DNA from: an uncultured bacterium
GTDB taxonomy: Bacteria; Actinomycetota; Coriobacteriia; Coriobacteriales; Eggerthellaceae
Direction: 5' to 3'
Assembly (NCBI GenBank): GCA_905215325.1
Contig: CAJMPP010000002.1
Location: 25,242 to 89,241, forward strand
DNA: 64,000 nt
The first letter of the stretch is position 1, and each line of letters opens with the position of its first letter. Shown here piece by piece: positions 17,884 to 26,752 of the stretch. The notes under the pieces were generated by a model. The model worked only from the letters and a program-made list of their open reading frames with translations, did not search any database and had not been told where the DNA came from. Both the position numbers and the translations under genes were made by a program.

Positions 17884-18726
17884 CTAACTCCCTTGCGCGG
17901 TCAGTACCACGCCTACGGTTTGAACAATCAACTTAAAGTCGCTCCAAATAGAACGTTTCTTGATGTAAAGCAAATCCAAATCGACCCACTCGTCGAAGGT
18001 GATCGAGTCGCGGTTGCGACGGGTTTGCCAGTAGCAGGTCATGCCGGGCTTCACCAGCAGCCTTTGGCGCTGGTAGTCGTTGTAGGTTGCTACCTCGTTT
18101 GGCAGCGCAGGGCGCGGACCCACGACGCTCATGTCCGAGCGAAGCACGTTAATGAACTGCGGCAGCTCGTCCAGGCTCAGCTTGCGCAGCCACTTGCCTA
18201 CGCGGGTGATACGCGGGTCTTCGGCGATCTTGAACACCGGGCCGGTCTTCTCGTTGAGCTCTTTGAGGTCCGCCAGCTTCTCCTCGGCGTCCACGCACAT
18301 GCTACGGAATTTCAGCATCTCGAATTCGCGGCCGTTTTTGCCCACGCGGGTCTGCTTAAAGAACACAGGGCCCTTGGGGTCGTCGACCTTCACCAAGATG
18401 GCGATGATGACGAACAGCCAGCTCAGCAGCACCAGAACCGCTGCACTGAACACGAAGTCGAAGACGCGCTTCACGAAGCGGTAGGCGATCCGGTCATCGG
18501 TTCCCGTTATGGGTTCGTCCCCAAGTTCCGCCTTCAACTTCTCGGCGCGCTCAAGGCTTTCGCGACGACGTTCCTGCATGTCGAAATCGTAGATAGTGCC
18601 GCTACGCACGGTCTTGTGGCAGGTCGAGGTTTTGCTGGCCGGCGAGGTTTCCGGCATGGCTACGATGTTGCATTGTTCCCTGCGTCCCCCCGTCGATTCC
18701 TTAACAGCTGTAGCTTCCCCGGTCAT
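17884..18726 (-). CDS. undecaprenyl-phosphate sugar phosphotransferase (initiating transferase)
   Basis: It moves a sugar-1-phosphate onto undecaprenyl phosphate, starting repeat-unit synthesis at the cytoplasmic membrane. The protein (about 280 residues) has one N-terminal membrane helix (FVFSAAVLVLLSWLFVIIAI), then the catalytic region GPVFFKQTRVGKNGREFEML, LSLDELPQFINVL, DMSVVGPRPALP and PGMTCYWQTRRNR, as in the bacterial sugar transferase family. The start at 18726 is tentative: the frame is open further upstream but would overlap the LoaP-like gene, and ATG 18657 is another option. The N-terminal 60 residues before the helix are poorly conserved. Confidence 0.88.
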   Translation of the reverse strand: MTGEATAVKESTGGRREQCNIVAMPETSPASKTSTCHKTVRSGTIYDFDMQERRRESLERAEKLKAELGDEPITGTDDRIAYRFVKRVFDFVFSAAVLVLLSWLFVIIAILVKVDDPKGPVFFKQTRVGKNGREFEMLKFRSMCVDAEEKLADLKELNEKTGPVFKIAEDPRITRVGKWLRKLSLDELPQFINVLRSDMSVVGPRPALPNEVATYNDYQRQRLLVKPGMTCYWQTRRNRDSITFDEWVDLDLLYIKKRSIWSDFKLIVQTVGVVLTAQGS

Positions 18727-18829
18727 TACGAATGCGCCATTCCGTCTACGGGCGCCTCCAACGGAGCCATTGCGCCCCTCTTCAGCATGTGCATCGTCGT
18801 TCCGAATTCCCTTTTCACGCTGCTGTCGT

Positions 18830-19366
18830 TCACTTTTCCCTATCCAAAAGCTTGCCTTGGGTTTTGCTGACCATTTGCAGGCCTGCTTGGGCTCGCACGG
18901 TGCGACCACCCATCGGCATTTCCAGATACGCTAGGCGCTTGCGATGGTTCACCTTGCGCACCCAGTCTTCCCTGCCCTTTAGCGGGCCCTCCACAATCAC
19001 CAGCCTGCCGTCTTCCATGTAGCCCACGGACTCCCCGACGGTTCGCTGGTCTTTTTGGGTGACCTTTTGCACCCACGCTCGTTCGTCTTCGGTCAGGGGG
19101 ATGAATGCGTTGTCGTTTCCCAAAATCTTGGTGAGGCTTCTCACGCGTCGCAGCTTGTCGGCCAGCTCGTCGACCTGCGATGTCACGCAGATCAGGTAGC
19201 CGGGAAACAAGCGCTCCTTCGAAGGAATCCAGGTGCCATCGGGTCGCCTTTTGCCGGTCAGGTACTGCGGGACAAAGCATTCGTCCAGCACATCGTCGGC
19301 TGCCTGCTTGATGTCGTCGCATGCCGTCTTCTCGCGGCCGGTCTCAACTTGCACGACGTACCACAT
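18830..19366 (-). CDS. loaP: NusG paralog, LoaP/RfaH-type antiterminator
   Basis: The 178-residue protein starts MWYVVQVETGREK, the NusG N-terminal domain, with LFPGYLICVTSQVDELADKL in its middle. It ends in a KOW-type domain (VGYMEDGRLVIVEGPLKGRE). Specialised NusG paralogs of this kind bind RNA polymerase and let it read through terminators in long polysaccharide or secondary-metabolite operons. It is the first gene of an operon of more than 19 kb, the position expected for such a regulator. The start at 19366 has an AAAGGGGCGG site; the open frame extends 29 codons further without one. Confidence 0.85.
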   Translation of the reverse strand: MWYVVQVETGREKTACDDIKQAADDVLDECFVPQYLTGKRRPDGTWIPSKERLFPGYLICVTSQVDELADKLRRVRSLTKILGNDNAFIPLTEDERAWVQKVTQKDQRTVGESVGYMEDGRLVIVEGPLKGREDWVRKVNHRKRLAYLEMPMGGRTVRAQAGLQMVSKTQGKLLDREK

Positions 19367-20037
19367 GGGCCGCCCCTTTCCGCTTGGCTTCCTGATTTTG
19401 GGATGGCTGCGCCGGCCCGCCATGGTGCGGCAGGTGGCTGTTGGAAAACGCATTCATTCCCCTGGCGCCAACGAACACCGAACGCGATGCTGTTCAGGGC
19501 ACCCTGGTATGGTGCAGGCCGCCGCGCCTGGGGCGTGCCGACCTACGGAAAACGCGCTGATGGGTTTCGCCGCAATGTCGGCGGCACGACATCTTTGGCA
19601 ATGCGGTGGCCCCGACACGATGCGGAAAACGTGCCATCGGCTTGTTTTCCATCACGAGATAATACACGAGAATAAATTTGCTGTTGTTAAGAAACTGTTA
19701 TACCCCCTACATCTTCGCATGCAATGTTCCGAGAGCACATGTTTCTGCAATAAGCGCGGTTTTATGTGGGTCTTTGTGAAAGCTGTTTCACCGTTCGCGC
19801 GGGACGCTCCCGGGCGTGGCGCGCAGACGGCGTTTCCGCTTACCCCCGCCGACGTTTGCCGCGTTTCGCCTGATAGCGCGAACACGCATTCGCCAGCAGC
19901 CCGCATAGGGAGAGCGGCCCCGCACTACCTTGCGATTTCCGTAGCCTTTGTTGGGGCCGCTCCCCTCGCTTTCCCCTATTCATCTGCTAGAATCGCACGT
20001 GCATCGCTTCTATGCTTATCGCTTGGGGGAGACCGTC
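19367..20037. other. divergent intergenic region between polysaccharide operon and sensor kinase
   Basis: This 671-base stretch holds no supported gene. It contains the probable minus-strand promoter near 19,700, the resulting leader of about 320 nt in front of the LoaP-like gene, and a weak plus-strand candidate -10 (TAGAAT, 19988-19993) in front of the kinase. I could not identify a convincing LoaP-recognition hairpin by eye. Confidence 0.7.
19697..19724 (-). promoter_or_regulatory. candidate sigma-70-type promoter of the polysaccharide operon
   Basis: On the minus strand TTGCAT (19719-19724) and TATAAC (19697-19702) are separated by 16 bases. Transcription from here would give an unusually long leader of about 320 nt before the LoaP-like gene, room for antitermination control. 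Confidence 0.5.
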
Positions 20038-22863
20038 TTGAAACACTTGTACACGCTCCGCGCCGTTGGCCGACGCGCCGCCGCGCTTGCGTTGAGCGCG
20101 GTACTTGCCGTTGCCTGCATCTCGCTAGCGCCGCTTGGCCCGGCTTCCGCCCAAGCCGAAGCGGCTGACGCCCCTTCGCAATCCGATTCCCCCGAGGTCA
20201 AAACCGTGCGCGTGGGCTGGCTGATCAGCAACCAGGGCTTCCAAAACGGCATGCCCGGCGAGTACATGTCCGGCTGGGGCTACGAGTACCTGCAAACGCT
20301 GTCCTACTACACCCCCGGCTGGAAATACGAGTACGTCCCCGGCACCTTCCCCGAGCTTATCCAGAAGCTCAAGGACGGCGAGATCGACCTGATGCCCAAC
20401 ATCTCCCACACCGCCGAGCGCGCCGAGAAGCTGCTGTACTCGTCGAACCCTCAGGGCATGGAACACTATTACATCTACGCGAAACCCACCAACGACGCGC
20501 TGGCAACGGGCGACCCGGCCGCACTCGACGGCATGACCATCGGCGTCAACCCCGACGTCATGCAAACCGAGGTGGGCAAGCAGTGGATCGAGAATCAGGG
20601 CATCAGCTGCGACTACCGCTATTACAGCAGCGGCGACGCGCTGTTCGATGCGCTTTCCTCGGGCGAGGTGGGCGCCATCATCATGAACGACACCATCTCG
20701 TCAAGCGACGCCATGCCCGTGTTCTCCGTGGGTGAAAGCAACTACTTCTTCGCCGTGCCCAAATCGCGCCAGGACCTCATGGACGATATCAACGCCGCCA
20801 TGGCCATGCTCAGAAGCACCAACCCGCGCTACAACGACGAGGTCAAAACCCGGTATTCCGCGCGCAACAGCGGCTCGTCGGCGCTCACCAGCGCCGAGAG
20901 CGCCTGGCTTGCCGACCGCGGCAACGCCATCACCATCGGATACCTGGACAACCTGCTGCCGTTCTCGAACAAGGGCCAGGACGGGCAGATCGAGGGCTCG
21001 CTTTCCGCCCTGGTCAGCACGCTGGAAGAGCAATACGGCATCACGGTGAACGCCGTGCCGTTCGACTCGAACAAGGAGCTCACCGACGCGCTGCGCAACG
21101 GCAGCATCGACGTGGCCATGCCCATCAACAAGGACTTTTGGCTTGCCGAGCAAGCCGGGTTCATCCAGTCGTCGGTCATGACCACCACCTCGCTTGTGGC
21201 CATCTACACGGGCGGCAACCTTGACGACGCGCTGAAGAACATCGCGTTCCACGACCGCTCGCTGCTGGACAGCATCGACCTGCAGGTACGCTATCCCGAA
21301 GCCACCATCACGCAATATCCCGACGCCCATGCATGCATCGACGCCATCAAGGCGGGCAAGTCATCGTGTATGACCATGACCGTCACCGGGCTTGACACGC
21401 TGCGCGACGAGGTCGATCTGGGCAGCCTGGTCACCGCCGAGATACCCAGGAGCATCGGGCTGGCCTGCTGGATGCGGCAAGGCGATGCCCAGCTGCTCAG
21501 CATCGTGAACAAGGGCATCGTCAGCGCCGCAGACGACATCGCGGCAAGCGCGTATTCGCATTATTCCTATTCTGACGGGCAATCCGAGTTCGCCCAGTTC
21601 GTCGAGCACAACCGCGTGGCCATCCTCACGACTATCGGCGCGCTGCTTTTGGGCGCGATCGCCAGCCTGGCGTGGGCGCTGCACAGCGCGCGCGAGGCGC
21701 AACGCAGGGCACAGGAGGCCAGTGCCGCGAAAACCGCGTTCCTTTCCCGCATGAGCCACGATATCCGCACGCCGCTCAACGGCATCTTGGGGCTTTTGGA
21801 GCTCAACGGGCAGCACCCCGACGATGCGAAGGCGAACAGCGAGAACCGCGCGAAAGCCAAGGTGGCGGCCAACCATCTGCTCACGTTGATCAACGACATC
21901 CTGGAGATGAGCAAGATTGAGGACCACGCCGTTGAGCTTGAGAACCTGCCGTTCAACCTGACGGATCTGTGCCGCGACATCTTCGTGCTGGGGCAGATCC
22001 GCGCCAACAGCCATGACGTCACGCTGACCACCAGCGGTCCGGACACTTTCGCCTACCCCGACGTGTACGGCAGCCCCCTGCATGTGCGCCGCGTGTTCCT
22101 GAACCTGGTGGAGAACTGCATCAAGTACAACAAGCCCGGCGGCTCCGTGCACTGCTCGGCCGAGCAGGTGGACCTGGTCGGGGACAAGGTCGTCTACCGC
22201 TTCGTCGTCAGCGACACCGGCATAGGCATGTCGCCGGAGTTCCTCAAGCGTCTGTTCGAGCCGTTCGCGCAGGCCAACGACGACGCGCGCAGCAACTACC
22301 AGGGCACGGGCATGGGCATGCCCATTGTGAAGGCGCTCGTGAAGAACATGGGCGGCACCATTTCCGTGAAAAGCGAGCTGGGCCAGGGCACCACGTTCAC
22401 CGTGGACCTACCTTTTGTGATCAACCGCACGCCGGAGAAGGCCGTGGAAGCGTCGGCCGATGCCGAAGAATGCGACATCTGCGGCATGAGCATCCTGCTG
22501 GTCGAAGACAACGAGCTGAACACCGAGATCGCGCAGACGCTGCTGGAACACGACGGCGCGCTGGTCACCACCGCCGCCAACGGCAAGGAAGCGCTCGAAC
22601 TGTTCCAGGTCAAGCCCGCCGGCACGTTCGACGCCATCCTCATGGACGTCATGATGCCCGAGATGAACGGCTACGAGGCCACGCGCGCCATCCGCCTGTG
22701 CGACAAGCCCGACGCCGCCGACGTGCCCATCATCGCCATGACCGCCAACGCCTTCACCGAGGACGTGACGCGCGCCAAGGAATCCGGCATGAACGACCAC
22801 CTATCCAAGCCGATCGAGATCGAGAAGCTAAAGGCCACGCTAGCGAAGTATCGGGTGAGGTAA
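20038..22863 (+). CDS. hybrid sensor histidine kinase with two periplasmic solute-binding domains
   Basis: The 941-residue protein starts at a TTG with GGGGGAGA in front and has a signal sequence (residues 1 to about 40). Two family-3 solute-binding domains follow (about 50-290, starting KTVRVGWLISNQGF, and 295-510, starting ITIGYLDNLLPFSNKG). Next come a membrane helix at about 527-550, a HisKA domain with phospho-accepting His574 (SRMSHDIRTPLNG), an ATPase domain (NLVENCIKYNKPGG, DTGIGMSPEF, GTGMGMPIVKAL), and a C-terminal receiver with Asp870 (ILMDVMMPEMNGY). There is no HPt domain, and no separate regulator lies nearby. The layout is BvgS-like. It is transcribed away from the polysaccharide operon and may sense amino acids; control of that operon is only inference. 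Confidence 0.93.
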   Translation: MKHLYTLRAVGRRAAALALSAVLAVACISLAPLGPASAQAEAADAPSQSDSPEVKTVRVGWLISNQGFQNGMPGEYMSGWGYEYLQTLSYYTPGWKYEYVPGTFPELIQKLKDGEIDLMPNISHTAERAEKLLYSSNPQGMEHYYIYAKPTNDALATGDPAALDGMTIGVNPDVMQTEVGKQWIENQGISCDYRYYSSGDALFDALSSGEVGAIIMNDTISSSDAMPVFSVGESNYFFAVPKSRQDLMDDINAAMAMLRSTNPRYNDEVKTRYSARNSGSSALTSAESAWLADRGNAITIGYLDNLLPFSNKGQDGQIEGSLSALVSTLEEQYGITVNAVPFDSNKELTDALRNGSIDVAMPINKDFWLAEQAGFIQSSVMTTTSLVAIYTGGNLDDALKNIAFHDRSLLDSIDLQVRYPEATITQYPDAHACIDAIKAGKSSCMTMTVTGLDTLRDEVDLGSLVTAEIPRSIGLACWMRQGDAQLLSIVNKGIVSAADDIAASAYSHYSYSDGQSEFAQFVEHNRVAILTTIGALLLGAIASLAWALHSAREAQRRAQEASAAKTAFLSRMSHDIRTPLNGILGLLELNGQHPDDAKANSENRAKAKVAANHLLTLINDILEMSKIEDHAVELENLPFNLTDLCRDIFVLGQIRANSHDVTLTTSGPDTFAYPDVYGSPLHVRRVFLNLVENCIKYNKPGGSVHCSAEQVDLVGDKVVYRFVVSDTGIGMSPEFLKRLFEPFAQANDDARSNYQGTGMGMPIVKALVKNMGGTISVKSELGQGTTFTVDLPFVINRTPEKAVEASADAEECDICGMSILLVEDNELNTEIAQTLLEHDGALVTTAANGKEALELFQVKPAGTFDAILMDVMMPEMNGYEATRAIRLCDKPDAADVPIIAMTANAFTEDVTRAKESGMNDHLSKPIEIEKLKATLAKYRVR

Positions 22864-22953
22864 CGCGGGCCGCGGGGGCCGCAAGCCGAGCGCGCCAGGG
22901 GCGCGGCGAGCACGCAACGACTCGCGGGTCAGCGGGTTGCGGGCTTGCCGCGT

Positions 22954-22986
22954 CGGACACTTCGGGGACGTAGCACCATGTGTCCG
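22954..22986. repeat. REP-like hairpin element, copy 1
   Basis: CGGACAC and GTGTCCG flank a core TTCGGGGACGTAGCACCAT. The same arms and core (GGGGACGTAGCA) recur twice at 38,112-38,217, so this is a dispersed short palindromic repeat. Confidence 0.8.
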
Positions 22987-23207
22987 GAACGACCCGCCGC
23001 ACAATACGTTCCGGTGATTTTCCGACGACGCGACTTCGGCACGCCCTCCAATGCATCGGGATCAACCCGCCATGCAAGATCTTCGTAACCCACGGGCTCT
23101 CACTGGTAGCCCAGCTCGCCGTTGCCTCCCATGCGCCCTCCATTTCGCTTCCATGACGGTATTGACTAGGGATTCGATGTCGTTTCGTTTCTCTTGGGGG
23201 GTAGTTT

Positions 23208-23237
23208 AACGGAAGCGAATTGTGTTTCACTTCCGTT
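23208..23237. repeat. inverted repeat AACGGAAG-N14-CTTCCGTT
   Basis: Perfect 8-base arms are separated by 14 bases. It could be a hairpin in RNA or a protein site; no T-run follows, so a terminator role is not supported. Confidence 0.55.
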
Positions 23238-23283
23238 ATCGGTTCATCATCTGAAGCAAAACTGCGTCTTGGGTGTTCTCACG

Positions 23284-23361
23284 CATCGACGAAACTTGTT
23301 GGATTTGCAAGTTTCGTCGATGGCATAGTCAAAACTTGCAGCAGATGCAAGTTTTGACTAT
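23284..23361. repeat. pair of adjacent perfect hairpins
   Basis: The first hairpin has 15-base perfect arms (23284-23298 and 23308-23322) with a 9-base loop. The second, two bases later, has 16-base arms (23325-23340 and 23346-23361) with a 5-base loop. Both arms contain AAACTTG, so the two hairpins are related to each other. Neither ends in a T-run. The arrangement resembles bacterial interspersed palindromic elements. Confidence 0.85.
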
Positions 23362-23433
23362 CGATGGTGTGACGGCGGTATTAGCAACCCTCAGCCCATG
23401 TCCTTGCGACGGGTACTGTCCGCCCTAAGCCCA

Positions 23434-23475
23434 ACGGCCTTTGCGCCGGGCGTTGCCGCCTGGCGCAAAGGCCGT
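23434..23475 (-). terminator. probable transcription terminator after sbcC
   Basis: ACGGCCTTTGCGCC (23434-23447) pairs perfectly with GGCGCAAAGGCCGT (23462-23475) around a 14-base loop, 20 bases after the sbcC stop. The T-run is poor, so it may be Rho-assisted or have another role. Confidence 0.55.
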
Positions 23476-23494
23476 CGATTCGTTTGCCGCGCCC

Positions 23495-26400
23495 TTAGGC
23501 TTCCACTTTTGCGGTGGAGCCGGATTGGGTTTTGGTTACCGTGATGCGCTTGGGGATGTTCGCCTTCAGGTCCTCCACGTGGCTGATAATGCCCACCAGC
23601 TTGTTGCCGCCCGACAGGTCGGACAGCAGGCTGATGGCATTGCCCAACGCGCCTTGGTCGAGCGAGCCGAAGCCCTCGTCAACGAACATGGTGTCGAACT
23701 CGATGCCGCCGGCGTGCGCCTGCACGATATCGGAAAGCCCCAACGCCAGGCACAGCGACGCCTGGAACGATTCACCGCCCGAAAGCGACGACGCATCTCT
23801 GGCGCGCCCCGTGAAGCTATCGATGACGTACAGCCCCAGGCCAGCCTTCGAATTGCCCGCGGACTCCGACCAACGCACCAGCTCGAACTGGCCCGCCGTC
23901 AGCACGCGCAGGCGCTGATTTGCCGCCGCGATCACCTTGTCGAAGTACATGCCCTGCACGTACGCTTCGAAGCGGACTTTTGCACGCCCGGTCAGGTTGC
24001 CGTTCGCGGCGTCGGCCATCAGCTTGATCCGGCCGTAGCGCTCCTCGATGTCGCCCGTACGCTTGAGCGTTTTGTGCAGCTGCTCAAGGCACTCCCCGTT
24101 CGCGGAGACGCGCAGATTCACGGCGCCAAGGCGCTCACTTGCCTGTTTGCCCTGCTCCTCGTAGTCGCCGCGTTCCTTGGCCGCTGCTGCAGCATCGCCG
24201 GCGGGCAGCTCGGCCAGCTGCTTGTCCTTCGCGGCCAGCAGCTCGCGTTTGGTTGCAAGTTGCTGCGCGTTTTGCTCGACCGCCTGCTGGGCCGCATCGC
24301 GCCTGCGCTTGAGGTCGTCCGCCTGCTGACGCAGCCGCGCAGCCTCGGTTTGCGCCGCCTCGAGCGAGGAAAAGTCCAGGTCAGCGCGCAGATGCTTCGC
24401 CTCCTGCTCGGCAAGCTGCTGCGCCTGCGTTTGGTTCTGCAACGCCTCCTCGGCCTTGCGCGCCTGCTCAGCCGCCTGCTTCGCGGCTTCTTCCGCGGCT
24501 TGCCGGCCGTGTTGCGCGGCGGCGAATGCGAAAACCGCACGCTCGGCGTTGTTCAGCTCGGTTTGCGCAACGCTCGCATCGTGTTGCGCATTCTCGAACG
24601 CACGCTGGGCTTCGTCTACGGAAACGACCGCCAGGCGCCCCCTGAGGGCACGCGCTTCGGCGTCGGCCGACGCATGATCGCGTTCTGCAGCCTGACGCGC
24701 GTCCTTGACCTGTGACAACGCCGCCACGGAACGCTCGTGCGCCGCGCTGGCTTCGGCAAGCGTTTTCGCAGCGCGCGCCGCCTCGTCGCAACGCAGCTGC
24801 GCATCGGCCTTCGCGCGCTTTGCGGCAGCAACGCTATCGCGCGCTTGCGCAAGGGCCTGTGCGAGACTCTGCTCGCCGCCGTGCTCCTTGTCGAACTCGT
24901 CGAGGGCAAGGCGCGCAGCCTCGCATCGCGCCTTGGCGCCTTCGGCTTCACGCACCGCCTGATCGACAACCTTGTTCGACGCCGCCTCAACGGTCATCGC
25001 CTTATCGATCTGGTCATCGCTCGGGATGCTGTCCGCCGCCTGCGCCGGGGCCGGATGATGCACCGAGCCGCACACCGGACAGGGCGAACCGTCCTGCAAA
25101 TCCGCCGCAAGCAGGCCCGCGCGACCCGCACGTTGCGCCTTTTGCAGCTGTTGCACCTGCGCCAGGTCCTTGTCGTGAACGGCCTCTGCAGCTTTGAGCT
25201 GCTCGGCTGCTCGCTGGTACGGCTCCGCAGCAGCTTGCACAGCCTGCTGCAACTCACCACGGCGCCGCACCGCCTGGGAAGCGTCCTGCTCGGCCCGCAA
25301 CGCGCGATCGAGCGCGGCGCCCATTTCGCTGAGCGCGACATCCGCACCAGCGAACGACTCGCTTGCCGCCTTGGCCTGCGCAACCGCATTCTGCGCTTTG
25401 CGCTCGGCCGAAACCAGCGACTCTTCCTGCTCCAGCAAGGCTTGCACCTGCTTTTGGGCCTTTTGCGCTGCCTCGATCTTGGCTGCAAGGTCTTTTGCGC
25501 CCGTGAGCGCCTCGCCCGCGGCGTTCGCGCACACCTGCGCCGCATCGAACGCCGCCTTTGCCTGTGCTTGGCGAACGTCCGATCCCGCAAGCTTCTCCAC
25601 GGCCTGCGCCGCCGATGCCCGCTGATCTTCCGCCTTGCCAGCAGCTTCCTGCGCGGCCTTGGAAACCTGCTCAGCGCGCAGCAGCGCCTCCTTTGCGGCG
25701 GAAACCGCCTGGTCAGCGCGCTGCAGTGCCTGGTATTTCGCGAACGTCCCCTCGATTACCACTGCGCGCTCGGTTGCCTCCAGGCGTTCGGCATCGTGTG
25801 CGCATTCCTGTTGCAACGCCGCCTGCAAACCTTCCGTTCGTCCCTCATGCTGAGCAACCTCTTCGGCAAGCGCCGCGCGTTCCTGCTCGTAGCGCGGGCG
25901 GTTCTCCACCTGCTTCACCAGCGCATTAGCGTCCGCCCATTTGCGGCGCAGCTCCTCAACCTGCCCGCTCAGCTGTTCGGACTCCGCCTTGTCGTCCGCC
26001 ACAAGCCCCTCAAGCAGCTCGATCAGCCACGTACCCATAGGCGCCCCGCTGCGGCGACGCTCGTCAAGCTCCTCCTCCCGCGCATCCTCTGGCGCAAAAC
26101 GGACGCTTTGCGCGCACCGCAAAACCTCGCTTTTCAGCTTTTCGTTCTCGCGCTCGAGTTTGCGGCACTCCTCGCCCAGGCGATCTTGCAACATCTCGTA
26201 CTTTTGCGTGGCGAATAACTTGCGGAAGATGCCCTCGCGCGTTGCCGTGTCGGCCGTGAGCAGCTTGCGGAACTCGCCCTGTGCCAGCATGACGATCTGC
26301 TTGAACTGATTCGCATCGATGCCCAGTAGCTCTTCCACCTGCATGTTCACCTTGCGCACGCCGCTGATGCAACGCCCATCGGGCAGCTCGATCTCGGCGT

Positions 26401-26752
26401 TCGCCGGCTCTTTTGTGGTGCCCTCGCCGCGTTTCTTAGCCCGCTCGTAATCAGGGTTGCGCTTTACGCGATAGGTTTGCCCACGGTAGGAGAACTCAAG
26501 CTCAACGAACGTTTTGCTTGCCGGATCGGCGAAGTCGCTGCGCAAACTTGCCGAAGAACGGGCTCCGTTTCGGCTGTCACCGCTTGCCTCGCCGAACAGC
26601 GCGAAGCAAATGGCATCGAAAATCATGGTTTTGCCCGCACCCGTGTCGCCGCACACTAGGTACACGCCCGAGCGCCCAAGCGCCCTAAAATCGATTTCCG
26701 TCTCGCCGGAATACGGTCCGAACGCGGACATGGTCAGCTTCAGCGGCTTCAT
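23495..26752 (-). CDS. sbcC: exonuclease SbcCD subunit C (Rad50-like ATPase)
   Basis: SbcC is the SMC-like ATPase of the SbcCD nuclease, which opens hairpins and double-strand ends during DNA repair. The 1085-residue protein has Walker A near residue 36 (GDTGAGKTMIFDAI) and long Ala/Gln/Glu-rich coiled coils. A zinc hook CPVCGSVHHP lies at about 558-567, in the middle of the coils. The C-terminal signature is LSGGESFQASLCLALGL, followed by Walker B (FVDEGFGSLD). It overlaps the sbcD stop by ATGA. A nuclease that cuts hairpins lying beside a palindrome cluster is a coincidence worth noting but proves nothing. Confidence 0.96.
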   Translation of the reverse strand: MKPLKLTMSAFGPYSGETEIDFRALGRSGVYLVCGDTGAGKTMIFDAICFALFGEASGDSRNGARSSASLRSDFADPASKTFVELEFSYRGQTYRVKRNPDYERAKKRGEGTTKEPANAEIELPDGRCISGVRKVNMQVEELLGIDANQFKQIVMLAQGEFRKLLTADTATREGIFRKLFATQKYEMLQDRLGEECRKLERENEKLKSEVLRCAQSVRFAPEDAREEELDERRRSGAPMGTWLIELLEGLVADDKAESEQLSGQVEELRRKWADANALVKQVENRPRYEQERAALAEEVAQHEGRTEGLQAALQQECAHDAERLEATERAVVIEGTFAKYQALQRADQAVSAAKEALLRAEQVSKAAQEAAGKAEDQRASAAQAVEKLAGSDVRQAQAKAAFDAAQVCANAAGEALTGAKDLAAKIEAAQKAQKQVQALLEQEESLVSAERKAQNAVAQAKAASESFAGADVALSEMGAALDRALRAEQDASQAVRRRGELQQAVQAAAEPYQRAAEQLKAAEAVHDKDLAQVQQLQKAQRAGRAGLLAADLQDGSPCPVCGSVHHPAPAQAADSIPSDDQIDKAMTVEAASNKVVDQAVREAEGAKARCEAARLALDEFDKEHGGEQSLAQALAQARDSVAAAKRAKADAQLRCDEAARAAKTLAEASAAHERSVAALSQVKDARQAAERDHASADAEARALRGRLAVVSVDEAQRAFENAQHDASVAQTELNNAERAVFAFAAAQHGRQAAEEAAKQAAEQARKAEEALQNQTQAQQLAEQEAKHLRADLDFSSLEAAQTEAARLRQQADDLKRRRDAAQQAVEQNAQQLATKRELLAAKDKQLAELPAGDAAAAAKERGDYEEQGKQASERLGAVNLRVSANGECLEQLHKTLKRTGDIEERYGRIKLMADAANGNLTGRAKVRFEAYVQGMYFDKVIAAANQRLRVLTAGQFELVRWSESAGNSKAGLGLYVIDSFTGRARDASSLSGGESFQASLCLALGLSDIVQAHAGGIEFDTMFVDEGFGSLDQGALGNAISLLSDLSGGNKLVGIISHVEDLKANIPKRITVTKTQSGSTAKVEA

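Larger units (their letters stand above)
22864..23494. other. palindrome-rich region between convergent genes
   Basis: This 631-base region lies between the 3' ends of the kinase and sbcC. No gene is supported. It contains five separate inverted repeats, listed individually. Part of it probably ends transcription from both sides. Confidence 0.8.

Noticed and set aside
22954..23475. Cluster of palindromes considered as a CRISPR array or tRNA cluster
   Set aside because: Repeats are unequal in sequence and spacing, no constant repeat-spacer pattern exists, and no tRNA fold was seen.
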